From: an uncultured Bacillota bacterium
GTDB taxonomy: Bacteria > Bacillota > Clostridia > Oscillospirales > Oscillospiraceae
Length of the DNA: 47,237 nt
Direction of reading: 5' to 3'
Assembly (NCBI GenBank): GCA_947383275.1
Contig: CANDCW010000013.1
Coordinates: 1-47,237 of the forward strand
The translations under genes and the position numbers were made by a program. The notes beneath the pieces are model-generated. The model had not been told where the DNA came from. It ran no database searches and worked only from the letters and a program-made list of their open reading frames with translations. Position 1 is the first letter of the stretch. Each line of letters starts with the position of its first letter. Shown one piece after another: positions 1-7,431 of this stretch.

Positions 1-214
1 CCTGCTCCCGCTCCATTTTGAAGGGAATCTCCAGCAGGCGCAGGCTGTTGTACATTCGGTCCAGGTGGTCCTCCATGGCAAAGGGAATGCGGTTTGCCAC
101 ACAGGTGGCCTCGTAAATGCCGTCGCCAAAGTAGAGGGCGCGGTCATTCATGGGCACCTTCATCTCCTCCAGGGGGCCCATCCCGCCATTGTAGTATCCG
201 ACATTTTTCCACAT
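1..214 (-). CDS. Class IV aminotransferase, 5' part (branched-chain / D-amino acid aminotransferase-like)
   Basis: The gene reads from an ATG at 214 off the left edge, so only the first 71 residues are visible. A strong GGAGGAGG ribosome-binding site lies just upstream of the ATG. The N-terminus has the fold type IV PLP aminotransferase start: a short YYNG-type beta strand, a Leu-Glu-Glu segment, then VPMNDRALYFGDGIYEA and an Arg-rich HLDRMYNSLRLL helix. This pattern is shared by branched-chain aminotransferases, D-alanine aminotransferase and 4-amino-4-deoxychorismate lyase. The catalytic lysine is beyond the edge, so the substrate cannot be settled; the wording is closest to D-amino acid transaminases. 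It lies 30 bp downstream of the PAP2 gene in the same direction and probably shares its transcript. Confidence 0.8.
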   Translation of the reverse strand, partial: MWKNVGYYNGGMGPLEEMKVPMNDRALYFGDGIYEATCVANRIPFAMEDHLDRMYNSLRLLEIPFKMEREQ

Positions 215-244
215 AACATTTCCTCCTCCAATTTGCTCATTGGT

Positions 245-793
245 TCATAAAACACGATTTTTCCTGCCATCATATACCTGAAACGCCTTCCGGGCAACCC
301 AGGCGCACAGCGCGCCGACCAACGCCCCCACCAGCACGTCGCTGGGGTAGTGGACCCCCACGTACAGCCGGGACAGGCCCATCAGGACGGCCAGCGCCAC
401 AACTAAAATACGCTCTCCCCTTCCAGGCAGGGTCCGCAGCCAGGCCATCGCCGCAGCGAAGGCGGCGCAGGTGTGGCCCGAGGGGAAGGAGTTGGGGTCC
501 ATCTCCTTAACCAAGGGGGTGATGGGCCAGTCCAACCAGGGCCGGGGCCGCTCTACCAGAGGTTTTATAGTAAAATTGGTTGCCAGCATTCCCACGACCA
601 TGGCGCACAAGGCCAGCGCCCCCGCCTTCCGGGTGGGCTTATAAAACAGCATCGCCAGAGACAGGGCAATCCACAGCAGCCCCGCGTCTCCCAGCTTCGT
701 ATAAAAGGATACAACGGGGTCCAGCCATGCCACATGCAGCCCTTGTATGGCTACCAAAAGCCGGCCGTCCAGTTGGAGCAACGCGTCCAGCAT
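245..793 (-). CDS. PAP2-family membrane phosphatase
   Basis: A 182-residue integral membrane protein of the PAP2 (type 2 phosphatidic acid phosphatase) family. All three catalytic motifs are present: K77...R84-P85 (KPLVERPRP), PSGH at 104-107, and S141-R142...H148...D152 (SRLYVGVHYPSD). Hydrophobic segments near residues 36-50, 57-75, 128-140 and 153-168 form the usual membrane bundle. The size and motif spacing fit bacterial undecaprenyl-pyrophosphate or lipid phosphate phosphatases (BcrC/YbjG type), which act on the outer membrane face; the exact substrate is inferred. ATG at 793 is preferred over the in-frame TTG at 796 because a GGAAG ribosome site sits 7 bp upstream of the ATG. The gene is divergent from the glycosyltransferase at 925. 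Confidence 0.88.
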   Translation of the reverse strand: MLDALLQLDGRLLVAIQGLHVAWLDPVVSFYTKLGDAGLLWIALSLAMLFYKPTRKAGALALCAMVVGMLATNFTIKPLVERPRPWLDWPITPLVKEMDPNSFPSGHTCAAFAAAMAWLRTLPGRGERILVVALAVLMGLSRLYVGVHYPSDVLVGALVGALCAWVARKAFQVYDGRKNRVL

Positions 794-842
794 CAAACAA
801 CTTCCTTTCGCCCATAAAATTGAGGTTCTCCCCTGTTATCTC

Positions 843-871
843 TTGACCCTCTCCCCAAACTATACTATAAT
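843..871 (+). promoter_or_regulatory. Sigma-A-type promoter for the glycosyltransferase
   Basis: TTGACC (843-848), 17-bp spacer, then TATAAT (866-871). It lies about 53 bp upstream of the TTG start of the glycosyltransferase. The -10 shares bases with the minus-strand promoter that faces it. Confidence 0.7.
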
Positions 872-897
872 AATAGAGCTTTTTTCCAGCAAGTCAA
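870..897 (-). promoter_or_regulatory. Sigma-A-type promoter for the PAP2 phosphatase
   Basis: On the minus strand TTGACT (897-892), 16-bp spacer, then TATTAT (875-870). It overlaps the plus-strand promoter at 843-871, so the two RNA polymerase footprints would exclude one another. Confidence 0.5.
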
Positions 898-924
898 CAC
901 TATTTTTTTCGGAGGTCCAATCCC

Positions 925-2013
925 TTGAAGCAAATCCTCTGTTTATCCAATGAGCCCTGGTCCAACCGGCTTCCCGGGCGCACCCAGCAACTTGTCTCCC
1001 GCCTGCGTGACTGCCAGGTGCTGTACTTCTTCCCCGCCCAGTCTCCCCGGGATATGTCCTACCGGAAAAAGGGCCAGAAGGTCCGCCCCAACGTGACCGC
1101 CTATACCTTACCCCCCATTCGTTTTCCCATTCCGGAGCGCTACCGCTGGCTATTCCACATGGCTTGGGACAAGGTGGCCGGCTATATTCGGGAGGAGGCC
1201 GCCCGCAAACGTTTTGCCGAACCTCTGCTGTGGACAACCCATCCCCGCCACATCCACCTGGTGGACCGGCTGGAATACGGCTCCCTGGTCTACGACTGCG
1301 ACCGGGTGTGGGACGGCCCGCCCGTCCACTGGGAGGGCAGTCTGGCCCGGGCTGCGGACGTGGTCTTTGCCGCCTCCCCCCTGCTGGCGGACCGGCTGTC
1401 TCCGTGCAGCCCCAACATCGCCCTGCTGCCCAATGGCTTTAATCAGCCTCTCTTTGACACCAACGCCCGGCGTCCCGACCCTATGCCCGGCGTAGCCGCC
1501 CCCATTCTCGGCTGGGCGGGGGGAATCCGGGAGGATCTGGACCTGTCTCCGGTGCTTTACGCCGCCCAGGCCCGGCCTGACTGGGGTTTCCTCCTTCTGG
1601 GGGCCGTGGACAAGCGCAACCCTTTCCTGCCCCGGCTGCACAAGCTGTCCAACGTATTTCTTACCGGGTCCCGTCCGGCCTCCGAGGTGCCCGACTGGCT
1701 GTTCCGCTGTCAGGTCCTGCTGGATCTGCCCAGAACCGGCCAGCCCTTTGACGAGGTGGTCTCCCCCAGGCTGTACGAGTACCTGGCCACCGGCAGGCCG
1801 GTGGTGGCCATGCTGTGGCCCGACCAGGTAGAGCAGTTCGCCGACGTTGTCTACGGCGCCCATGAGCTTGATGAGTTTGTCACCCTGTGCGCCCACGCCA
1901 TGGAGGAGGCCCCCGGTTTGGAGCATCGGCGGATCGAGCGGGCGGGCGAGGCCGCCTGGCCCCTTCGGGCGGGCGAGGTGGAGCGTATCCTGACCACCGC
2001 CGGTTTGTTGTAA
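925..2013 (+). CDS. Glycosyltransferase, GT4-like (family 1 fold)
   Basis: A 362-residue cytoplasmic protein that resembles GT-B fold glycosyltransferases. The N-terminal half has a sugar-acceptor-type Rossmann domain. The central LLPNGFN segment (near residues 171-177) is the usual linker to the C-terminal nucleotide-sugar domain. The PRLYEYLATGRPVVA segment (near 275-290) matches the E-x7-E region of GT4 enzymes. The start is a TTG at 925: a GGAGG ribosome site at 911-915 is 9 bp upstream and no ATG lies nearby. No transmembrane segment or signal peptide is seen. The donor and acceptor cannot be read from the sequence; teichoic acid, glycolipid or capsule roles are possible. It stands alone between a PAP2 phosphatase and the purine operon. 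Confidence 0.8.
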   Translation: MKQILCLSNEPWSNRLPGRTQQLVSRLRDCQVLYFFPAQSPRDMSYRKKGQKVRPNVTAYTLPPIRFPIPERYRWLFHMAWDKVAGYIREEAARKRFAEPLLWTTHPRHIHLVDRLEYGSLVYDCDRVWDGPPVHWEGSLARAADVVFAASPLLADRLSPCSPNIALLPNGFNQPLFDTNARRPDPMPGVAAPILGWAGGIREDLDLSPVLYAAQARPDWGFLLLGAVDKRNPFLPRLHKLSNVFLTGSRPASEVPDWLFRCQVLLDLPRTGQPFDEVVSPRLYEYLATGRPVVAMLWPDQVEQFADVVYGAHELDEFVTLCAHAMEEAPGLEHRRIERAGEAAWPLRAGEVERILTTAGLL

Positions 2014-2089
2014 TGAACCCTTCTTTAACCACCTTTTCCCCCTCTTTTTTCCCTTTTCTTGTACAAATATACGAAAATGCTTCTTCCTC

Positions 2090-2118
2090 TTGCAAAAAGC
2101 GCGTCTTTCCTATAAAAT
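2090..2118 (+). promoter_or_regulatory. Probable promoter of the purine operon
   Basis: TTGCAA (2090-2095), 17-bp spacer, TAAAAT (2113-2118). Transcription from here would include the small leader ORF at 2152 and the hairpin at 2223 before reaching purE. No purine riboswitch core could be recognised in the leader. Confidence 0.5.
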
Positions 2119-2151
2119 GGGATTCGAGCATATAGAAAAGGAGGGCCCAAA

Positions 2152-2214
2152 GTGTTGAACTTTTTCCAGTTTTTCCGCTTTCACGGCCCCAATCCGTTTA
2201 AAACCGCCTCATAA
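2152..2214 (+). CDS. Putative Phe-rich leader peptide upstream of purE
   Basis: A 20-codon ORF, GTG at 2152 to TAA at 2214, too short for ordinary gene callers. AGGAGG at 2139-2144 is 7 bp from the GTG (10 bp from the following TTG), which is ideal spacing. Six of the 20 residues are Phe: two FF pairs, one single Phe shortly after, and one near the end. It lies between the promoter and a perfect 12-bp hairpin with a U-run, which is the arrangement of a transcription-attenuation leader. Why a Phe-rich peptide would control purine genes is unknown. It could also be a chance ORF, or one that only sets ribosome position. Confidence 0.45.
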   Translation: MLNFFQFFRFHGPNPFKTAS

Positions 2215-2222
2215 TACACTGT

Positions 2223-2260
2223 CAGGCTATCTGTCCGCCCACAGATAGCCTGCGCTTTTT
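2223..2260 (+). terminator. Attenuator-like intrinsic terminator in the pur leader
   Basis: A perfect 12-bp stem (CAGGCTATCTGT at 2223-2234 with ACAGATAGCCTG at 2241-2252) closes a 6-nt loop and is followed by CGC and five T (2256-2260). It ends only 16 nt before the purE ATG, so it sits in the operon leader. That makes an attenuator more likely than the end of an upstream transcript. Confidence 0.7.
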
Positions 2261-2276
2261 GAAAGGAGTGTCACGT

Positions 2277-2771
2277 ATGAAAAAAGTTGCCGTCATCATG
2301 GGTTCCGACAGCGACTGGCCCGTCGTCCAGGGGGCCTGCAAGCAGCTGGACGAATTCGGCATCCCCTACGAGGCCCATATTCTCAGCGCCCACCGTACCC
2401 CCGCCGCCGCTGCGGAGTTCGCCAGAAGCGCCCGTGCCAACGGCTTCGGCGTGCTGATCTGCGCCGCCGGAATGGCTGCCCACCTGGCTGGAGCTTTCGC
2501 CGGCAACTCCACCCTGCCTGTCATTGGCATCCCCATGAAGGGGGGCGCCATGGACGGCCTGGATGCCCTGCTGGCCACCGTCCAGATGCCCAGCGGCATC
2601 CCGGTGGCTACCGTAGCCATCAACGGCGCCAAGAATGCCGCCGTCTTGGCCGCGCAGATTTTGGCCGTCTCCGATGACGCCCTGGCCGCCAAGCTGGATG
2701 CCGCCCGGGAAAAGATGGCCCAGCAGATTGCCGAGAAAGAGGCCAGGCTTCAGGCGGAATTGAACGGATAA
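2277..2771 (+). CDS. purE: N5-carboxyaminoimidazole ribonucleotide mutase (PurE, class I)
   Basis: A 164-residue PurE. Visible motifs are the nucleotide loop MGSDSDWPV near the N-terminus, the SAHRTP signature with the catalytic His, the AAGMAAHLAG segment and VQMPSGIPVATVAI, all typical of bacterial class I enzymes that convert N5-CAIR to CAIR. Class I enzymes normally need PurK to make N5-CAIR, and no purK is present in this window. The ATG at 2277 has GGAG 8 bp upstream; an in-frame TTG at 2259 lies in the terminator T-run and is rejected. It is the first full gene of the purine operon and is followed after 46 bp by purC. Confidence 0.95.
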   Translation: MKKVAVIMGSDSDWPVVQGACKQLDEFGIPYEAHILSAHRTPAAAAEFARSARANGFGVLICAAGMAAHLAGAFAGNSTLPVIGIPMKGGAMDGLDALLATVQMPSGIPVATVAINGAKNAAVLAAQILAVSDDALAAKLDAAREKMAQQIAEKEARLQAELNG

Positions 2772-2817
2772 TCCGCCAGCCTTAATCACTTAAAACAACC
2801 GGAAAGGATGTATTATC

Positions 2818-3528
2818 ATGAACAAACTGGAACAGCTCTATGAAGGCAAAGCTAAGAAGGTATTTTCCACCGAGGACCCCAATGCTGTGATCGTCTCCTA
2901 CAAGGACGACGCTACCGCCTTTGACGGCCTGAAGAAGGGTACCATCACCGGAAAAGGCGCCATCAACAACCAGATGACCAACTTCCTCATGCAGCAGTTG
3001 GAAAAAGCCGGGGTCCCCACCCACTTTGTGGAGGAGCTGAACGAGCGGGAGACTGTCGTCAAGAAGGTGTCCATCGTTCCACTGGAGGTCATCATCCGCA
3101 ACATCTCCGCCGGCTCCTTCGCCAAGCACTACGGCGTGGAGGAGGGCATCGTCTTTGACGCCCCCACCATTGAGTTCTCCTACAAGAACGACGACCTCCA
3201 CGATCCCCTCATCAACGATTACCACGCCGTGGCGCTGAAGCTGGCCACCTGGGAGGAGATCGAGCTGATTAAGAAGTATGCCTTCCAGGTCAACGACTTT
3301 TTGAAGAAAACACTTCTGGAATGCGGCGTCACCCTGGTGGACTTCAAGCTGGAGTTCGGCAAGACCGCCGATGGGACCATTGTCCTGGCCGACGAGATCT
3401 CCCCCGATACCTGCCGCTTCTGGGACTCCAAAACCGGCGAAAAGCTGGACAAGGACCGCTTCCGCCGGGATCTGGGCAACGTGGAGGGCGCTTATCAGGA
3501 GATGAGCCGCCGCCTTCTGGGCAAATAA
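2818..3528 (+). CDS. purC: Phosphoribosylaminoimidazole-succinocarboxamide synthase (SAICAR synthetase)
   Basis: A 236-residue PurC, the normal bacterial length. It joins CAIR with aspartate using ATP. The N-terminal LYEGKAKKVF strand-loop, the DDATAFDG motif, the IIRNISAGSF segment and the LVDFKLEFG / LADEISPDTCR motifs (ATP and substrate site, about residues 175-200) are all present and intact. A GGAAAGGA ribosome site precedes the ATG. It is 12 bp upstream of purF in the same operon. Confidence 0.96.
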   Translation: MNKLEQLYEGKAKKVFSTEDPNAVIVSYKDDATAFDGLKKGTITGKGAINNQMTNFLMQQLEKAGVPTHFVEELNERETVVKKVSIVPLEVIIRNISAGSFAKHYGVEEGIVFDAPTIEFSYKNDDLHDPLINDYHAVALKLATWEEIELIKKYAFQVNDFLKKTLLECGVTLVDFKLEFGKTADGTIVLADEISPDTCRFWDSKTGEKLDKDRFRRDLGNVEGAYQEMSRRLLGK

Positions 3529-3540
3529 GGAGGAACATTC

Positions 3541-4965
3541 ATGGGTGGTTTTTTCGGGGCCGTCTCCACACAGGACGTCTCCCTGGACATCTTCTTCGGG
3601 GTGGACTACCACTCCCACCTGGGCACCCGCCGGGGCGGCATGATTATCCACGACCCCAAGGATGGCTTCCAGCGCCAGATTCACTCCATTGAAAACACCC
3701 CCTTCCGCACCAAATTCGAAAAGGACCTGGCCAAATTCCACGGCTGCTCCGGCATTGGCTGTATCAGCGACACCGACCCCCAGCCCCTGCTAGTCCGGTC
3801 CCACTTGGGGCTGTACGCCATCACCACCGTGGGCATCATCAACAACGCGGAGGCGCTGGTGGACCAGTATTTCTCCGATCACGGGCACCAGTTCATGGCC
3901 ATGAGCTCTGGAAAGGTCAACTCCACCGAGCTGGCCGCTGCCCTTATCAACCAAAAGGACAACCTGGTTGACGGCATTCTCCACGCCCAGGAAGCCGTAG
4001 ACGGCTCCCTCACCCTGCTCATCCTCACCAGCAGCGGAGAGATTATCGCGGCCCGGGACCGGGTGGGCCGCCTGCCGGTCCTGGTGGGCAAAAACGACAG
4101 GGGGCACTGCGTCTCCTTCGAGTCTTTCGCCTACCACAAGCTTGGCTACGAGGACGCCTACGAGCTGGGCCCCCGGGAGATTGTCCGCATCCGCCCGGAC
4201 AGTCTGGACATTCTCTCCCACCCGGGGGAGGAGATGAAAATCTGCGCTTTCCTCTGGTCCTACTACGGTTATCCCAACTCCAACTATGAGGGAATCAATG
4301 TAGAAGTCATGCGCTACCGGAACGGGGCCATCATGGCCCGGGATGAAAAGCAACGGGGCATTCTTCCCAGTGTGGACTATGTGGCCGGCGTCCCAGACTC
4401 CGGCATCCCCCACGCCATCGGCTACGCCAACCAGAGCGGCGCCCCCTTCGCCCGCCCCTTTGTCAAATACACCCCCACCTGGCCCAGGTCCTTTATGCCC
4501 GCCAATCAAAATGTGCGGAATCAGGTGGCAAAAATGAAGCAGATTCCTGTCCCTGAGCTGATTCAGGGCAAAAAGCTGCTCTTTGTAGACGACTCCATTG
4601 TCCGGGGCACCCAGCTGCGGGAGACGGTGGAATTCCTCTATGAATCTGGGGCCAAGGAGGTCCACATGCGCTCCGCCTGCCCCCCCATTATGTACAGCTG
4701 CAAGTACCTAAACTTTTCCCGGGGAAACTCGGACATGGACCTGCTGGCCCGCCGCACCATCCAGGAGCTGGAGGGCGACGAGGGCCAGCGGCACCTGGAG
4801 GAGTACGCTGATTCCTCCAGCCAGCGGGGTCAATGTATGCTGAAAACCATCTGCGAAACCTTCGGCTTCGACTCCTTGGGCTACCAGTCCCTGGACGGCC
4901 TGCTGGAGGCCATCGGCCTTGACCGCAGCAAGGTATGCACCTACTGCTGGTCGGGCCGGGAATAA
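3541..4965 (+). CDS. purF: Amidophosphoribosyltransferase-like PurF with the nucleophile Cys replaced by Gly
   Basis: A 474-residue two-domain protein: an N-terminal Ntn glutaminase-like domain (about 1-235) and a C-terminal phosphoribosyltransferase domain with the PRPP loop LLFVDDSIVRGTQ near 344-356. PurF makes phosphoribosylamine from PRPP and glutamine, the first step of purine synthesis. The mature N-terminus is normally CGxxG and its Cys attacks glutamine. Here the protein begins MGGFFG, so that residue is Gly. The four Cys expected for the [4Fe-4S] cluster of B. subtilis-type PurF appear at about 235, 387 (or 380), 466 and 469 (CTYC near the end). The fold is therefore kept while glutaminase activity looks lost. 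It may use free ammonia or another ammonia source. It sits in frame inside a full pur operon, so it is unlikely to be a decayed copy. Confidence 0.88.
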   Translation: MGGFFGAVSTQDVSLDIFFGVDYHSHLGTRRGGMIIHDPKDGFQRQIHSIENTPFRTKFEKDLAKFHGCSGIGCISDTDPQPLLVRSHLGLYAITTVGIINNAEALVDQYFSDHGHQFMAMSSGKVNSTELAAALINQKDNLVDGILHAQEAVDGSLTLLILTSSGEIIAARDRVGRLPVLVGKNDRGHCVSFESFAYHKLGYEDAYELGPREIVRIRPDSLDILSHPGEEMKICAFLWSYYGYPNSNYEGINVEVMRYRNGAIMARDEKQRGILPSVDYVAGVPDSGIPHAIGYANQSGAPFARPFVKYTPTWPRSFMPANQNVRNQVAKMKQIPVPELIQGKKLLFVDDSIVRGTQLRETVEFLYESGAKEVHMRSACPPIMYSCKYLNFSRGNSDMDLLARRTIQELEGDEGQRHLEEYADSSSQRGQCMLKTICETFGFDSLGYQSLDGLLEAIGLDRSKVCTYCWSGRE

Positions 4966-4973
4966 CAAAATAT

Positions 4974-4995
4974 GGGCCGCCGAAGCCGGCGGCCC
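4974..4995 (+). terminator. Hairpin between purF and purM
   Basis: A perfect 9-bp GC-rich stem, GGGCCGCCG (4974-4982) with CGGCGGCCC (4987-4995), loop AAGC. No U-run follows, so it is more likely an mRNA stability or processing element, or a weak partial terminator, inside the operon. Confidence 0.4.
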
Positions 4996-5015
4996 GCACA
5001 ATAGGAGGCTTTTCT

Positions 5016-6053
5016 ATGGAAAACTCTCATTCCGCTTCCTACGCCGCCGCCGGTGTGGACATTGAGGCCGGCTACAAGGGTGTACAGCTGATGAAAAAAC
5101 ATGTGGCCCGCACCATGATTCCCGGCGTGGTCAGCGATATCGGCGGCTTCGGCGGCCTGTTCTCCCCCGATGTGGCCGGGATGAAGGAACCGGTCCTGGT
5201 CAGCGGCACCGACGGCGTGGGCACCAAGATCCGCGTCGCCCAGCTGATGAACAAGCACGATACCATCGGCGTGGACTGCGTGGCCATGTGCGTCAACGAC
5301 ATCATCTGCTGCGGGGCCAAGCCCCTGTTCTTCCTGGACTATATCGCCATCGGCAAGAACGAGCCGGAAAAGGTGGCCTCCATCGTTTCCGGCGTGGCGG
5401 AGGGCTGTGTCCAGGCGGGCTGCGCCCTGATCGGCGGAGAAACCGCCGAGCACCCCGGCCTCATGGCCCCTGACGACTATGATCTGGCGGGATTTGCCGT
5501 GGGCATCGTGGACAAGGAAAAAATAATCGACCACAGCCAAATGAAAGCCGGCGACGTGATTCTCTCCCTGCCCTCCAACGGGCTGCACTCCAACGGATTC
5601 TCCCTGGTGCGCAAGGTGCTGGACATTGAACACGCCAAGCTGGACGAGTGGAGCGAGGAGCTGGGCGGCGAACTGGGCGGCGAGCTTCTCCAGCCCACCG
5701 CGATCTATGTCAAGCCTGTCCTGGCCGCCATCCAGGCCGCCCGGATTCACGGCATCAGCCACATCACCGGCGGCGGCTTCTATGAAAACATCCCCCGCTG
5801 CCTGCCCCAGGGCCTGCGTGCCAAAATTGACAAGTCCGCTCTATGGATCGACCCCATCTTCCCCATGCTCCAGCGGCTGGGCAATATTCCGGAGCACGAC
5901 ATGTTCAACACCTTCAACATGGGCACTGGCATGGTCCTGATTGTGGACAAAGACGATGTGGACAAGGCCGTGGCCGCCCTGAACAGCCAGGGCGAGGGCG
6001 CGCGGGTCATCGGCGAGATCATTGCCGGGGAGACCGGCGTGGAGCTGGCCTGA
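5016..6053 (+). CDS. purM: Phosphoribosylformylglycinamidine cyclo-ligase (AIR synthetase)
   Basis: A 345-residue PurM, full length for the family. It closes FGAM to AIR with ATP. Recognisable segments are SYAAAGVDIEAG near the start, the LVSGTDGVGTKIRVA motif (about 65-80), the DCVAMCVNDI segment, LIGGETAEHPG, NGLHSNGFSLVRK and HITGGGFYENIPR. The ATG at 5016 is preceded by AGGAGG at 5003-5008. An in-frame extension to 4935 runs back into the end of purF and is not supported. The stop overlaps the purN start by one base (TGATG), so the two are translationally coupled. Confidence 0.96.
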   Translation: MENSHSASYAAAGVDIEAGYKGVQLMKKHVARTMIPGVVSDIGGFGGLFSPDVAGMKEPVLVSGTDGVGTKIRVAQLMNKHDTIGVDCVAMCVNDIICCGAKPLFFLDYIAIGKNEPEKVASIVSGVAEGCVQAGCALIGGETAEHPGLMAPDDYDLAGFAVGIVDKEKIIDHSQMKAGDVILSLPSNGLHSNGFSLVRKVLDIEHAKLDEWSEELGGELGGELLQPTAIYVKPVLAAIQAARIHGISHITGGGFYENIPRCLPQGLRAKIDKSALWIDPIFPMLQRLGNIPEHDMFNTFNMGTGMVLIVDKDDVDKAVAALNSQGEGARVIGEIIAGETGVELA

Positions 6054-6682
6054 TGAAAAAAATTGCCGTTTTAGTGTCCGGGGGCGGAACCAATTTGCAG
6101 GCCCTCATCGACGCCCAGGCCCGGGGTATGATTATAAACGGGGAAATTTCTGCCGTCATCTCTTCCGCGCCCGGGGCCTACGCCCTGGAGCGGGCCAAAA
6201 ACGCCGGCATTCCCGGCTACGTTCTGCCCCGGCGGGACTACCCCTCCAGCCAGGCCATGACGGCGGCACTGGTTGAGCTTTTAAAGCGCTTGTCCATAAA
6301 TGTCGTGGTCATGGCGGGGTTTATGACAATCGTCACCAAAGAACTGTTCGAAGAATACAACCACGCTGTTATCAACATCCACCCCGCCCTTATCCCCTCC
6401 TTTGCCGGGCCGGGGTGCTATGGACTTCACGTCCATGAGAAAGCCCTGGCGTATGGCGTCAAGGTATCCGGAGCCACCGTCCACTTTGTCACCGAGGAGT
6501 GCGACAGCGGGCCCATCATCCTCCAAAAGGCAGTGGATGTCCTCCCGGGCGACACTCCGGAAACCCTCCAGCGCCGCATTATGGAACAGTGCGAGTGGAA
6601 GCTCCTGCCCCAGGCCGTCAGCCTATTCTGTCAGGACCGGCTGCGTGTAGAGGGGCGCACCGTCCGAATTTTGGAAACATAA
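6053..6682 (+). CDS. purN: Phosphoribosylglycinamide formyltransferase (GART, PurN)
   Basis: A 209-residue PurN that transfers the formyl group of 10-formyl-THF to GAR. The N-terminus VLVSGGGTNLQALI is the phosphate-binding loop. The catalytic triad is visible as N108 and H110 (INIHPALIPSF) and D151 (TEECDSGPII). The start ATG at 6053 overlaps the purM stop, and the longer open frame to 5843 lies inside purM in another frame. It is followed by the purO-type cyclohydrolase after 12 bp. Confidence 0.95.
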   Translation: MKKIAVLVSGGGTNLQALIDAQARGMIINGEISAVISSAPGAYALERAKNAGIPGYVLPRRDYPSSQAMTAALVELLKRLSINVVVMAGFMTIVTKELFEEYNHAVINIHPALIPSFAGPGCYGLHVHEKALAYGVKVSGATVHFVTEECDSGPIILQKAVDVLPGDTPETLQRRIMEQCEWKLLPQAVSLFCQDRLRVEGRTVRILET

Positions 6683-6694
6683 CAGGAGGCTGTC

Positions 6695-7405
6695 ATGAGC
6701 TTAATCAATCTGTATCAATCCCTCTCCGCCAACCCCTATCCCGGACGGGGCATTGTCCTGGGCCGCACAGCGGACAACAAAAAAGCGGCCATTGCCTACT
6801 TTATCATGGGCCGCAGCGAAAACAGCCGCAACCGCGTCTTTGAACAGACGGAGGACGGCATCCGCACCCGCGCCTTTGACGAGTCTAAAATGACCGATCC
6901 CTCCCTTATCATCTACCACCCCGTCCGTCTGCTGGACAACGGCCTGCTGGTGGTGACCAACGGCGACCAGACGGACACCATCCGAGATGCCATCGGGGAG
7001 GGCCACTGCTACCGCCACGCCCTTACACAGCGGAAATTTGAGCCCGACGGCCCCAACTGGACCCCTCGCATCTCTGGAGTGGTCAAGCCCGACGGGAGCT
7101 ACAACCTGTCCATCCTCAAGAGCCTGGACGGCGACCCCTTCTGCTGCTGCCGGTACTTCTTCGAGTATGACGCCCCCGTCGCCGGGACGGGCCACTTCAT
7201 CCACACCTATCAGGAGAACGCCGAGCCCCTCCCCTCCTTCCAGGGCGAGCCCCGCCGGGTGGCCATCGACGCCCAGGACGCCCAATCCTGGGCGGAGGCA
7301 CTGTGGACCGCGCTAAACGAGGAGAACAAAGTGTCTCTGTACGTCCAGCTCTTCGACCTGACAAGCGGAGCGCGGGACGTCGCTATCCTCAACAAGCACC
7401 GGTAA
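6695..7405 (+). CDS. purO: IMP cyclohydrolase, archaeal PurO family
   Basis: A 236-residue protein of the IMP_cyclohyd (PurO) family, which closes FAICAR to IMP in archaea. Signs are the NPYPGRGIVLGR start, a DPSLIIYHP-type segment, the VVTNGDQTDTI motif, a RKFEPDGPNWTPRISG segment and a central GTGHFIHTYQ-like motif. Bacteria usually do this step with the N-terminal domain of PurH. Here the next purine enzyme lacks that domain, which supports this assignment. AGGAGG precedes the ATG at good spacing. It lies between purN and a small membrane ORF. Confidence 0.85.
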   Translation: MSLINLYQSLSANPYPGRGIVLGRTADNKKAAIAYFIMGRSENSRNRVFEQTEDGIRTRAFDESKMTDPSLIIYHPVRLLDNGLLVVTNGDQTDTIRDAIGEGHCYRHALTQRKFEPDGPNWTPRISGVVKPDGSYNLSILKSLDGDPFCCCRYFFEYDAPVAGTGHFIHTYQENAEPLPSFQGEPRRVAIDAQDAQSWAEALWTALNEENKVSLYVQLFDLTSGARDVAILNKHR

Positions 7406-7431
7406 AGCAAAATTTTACGGAGGGCTTCAAT

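Noticed and set aside
2014..2276. Purine (G-box) or PRPP riboswitch before purE
   Set aside because: I looked for a three-way junction core with conserved P1 and loop bases and saw none. Only the mini-ORF and a single terminator hairpin are visible. A covariance-model search would decide.
2782..3741. Long minus-strand frame opposite purC and the start of purF
   Set aside because: It overlaps two real genes whose motifs are complete. Its composition is that of a shadow frame and it has no ribosome site.
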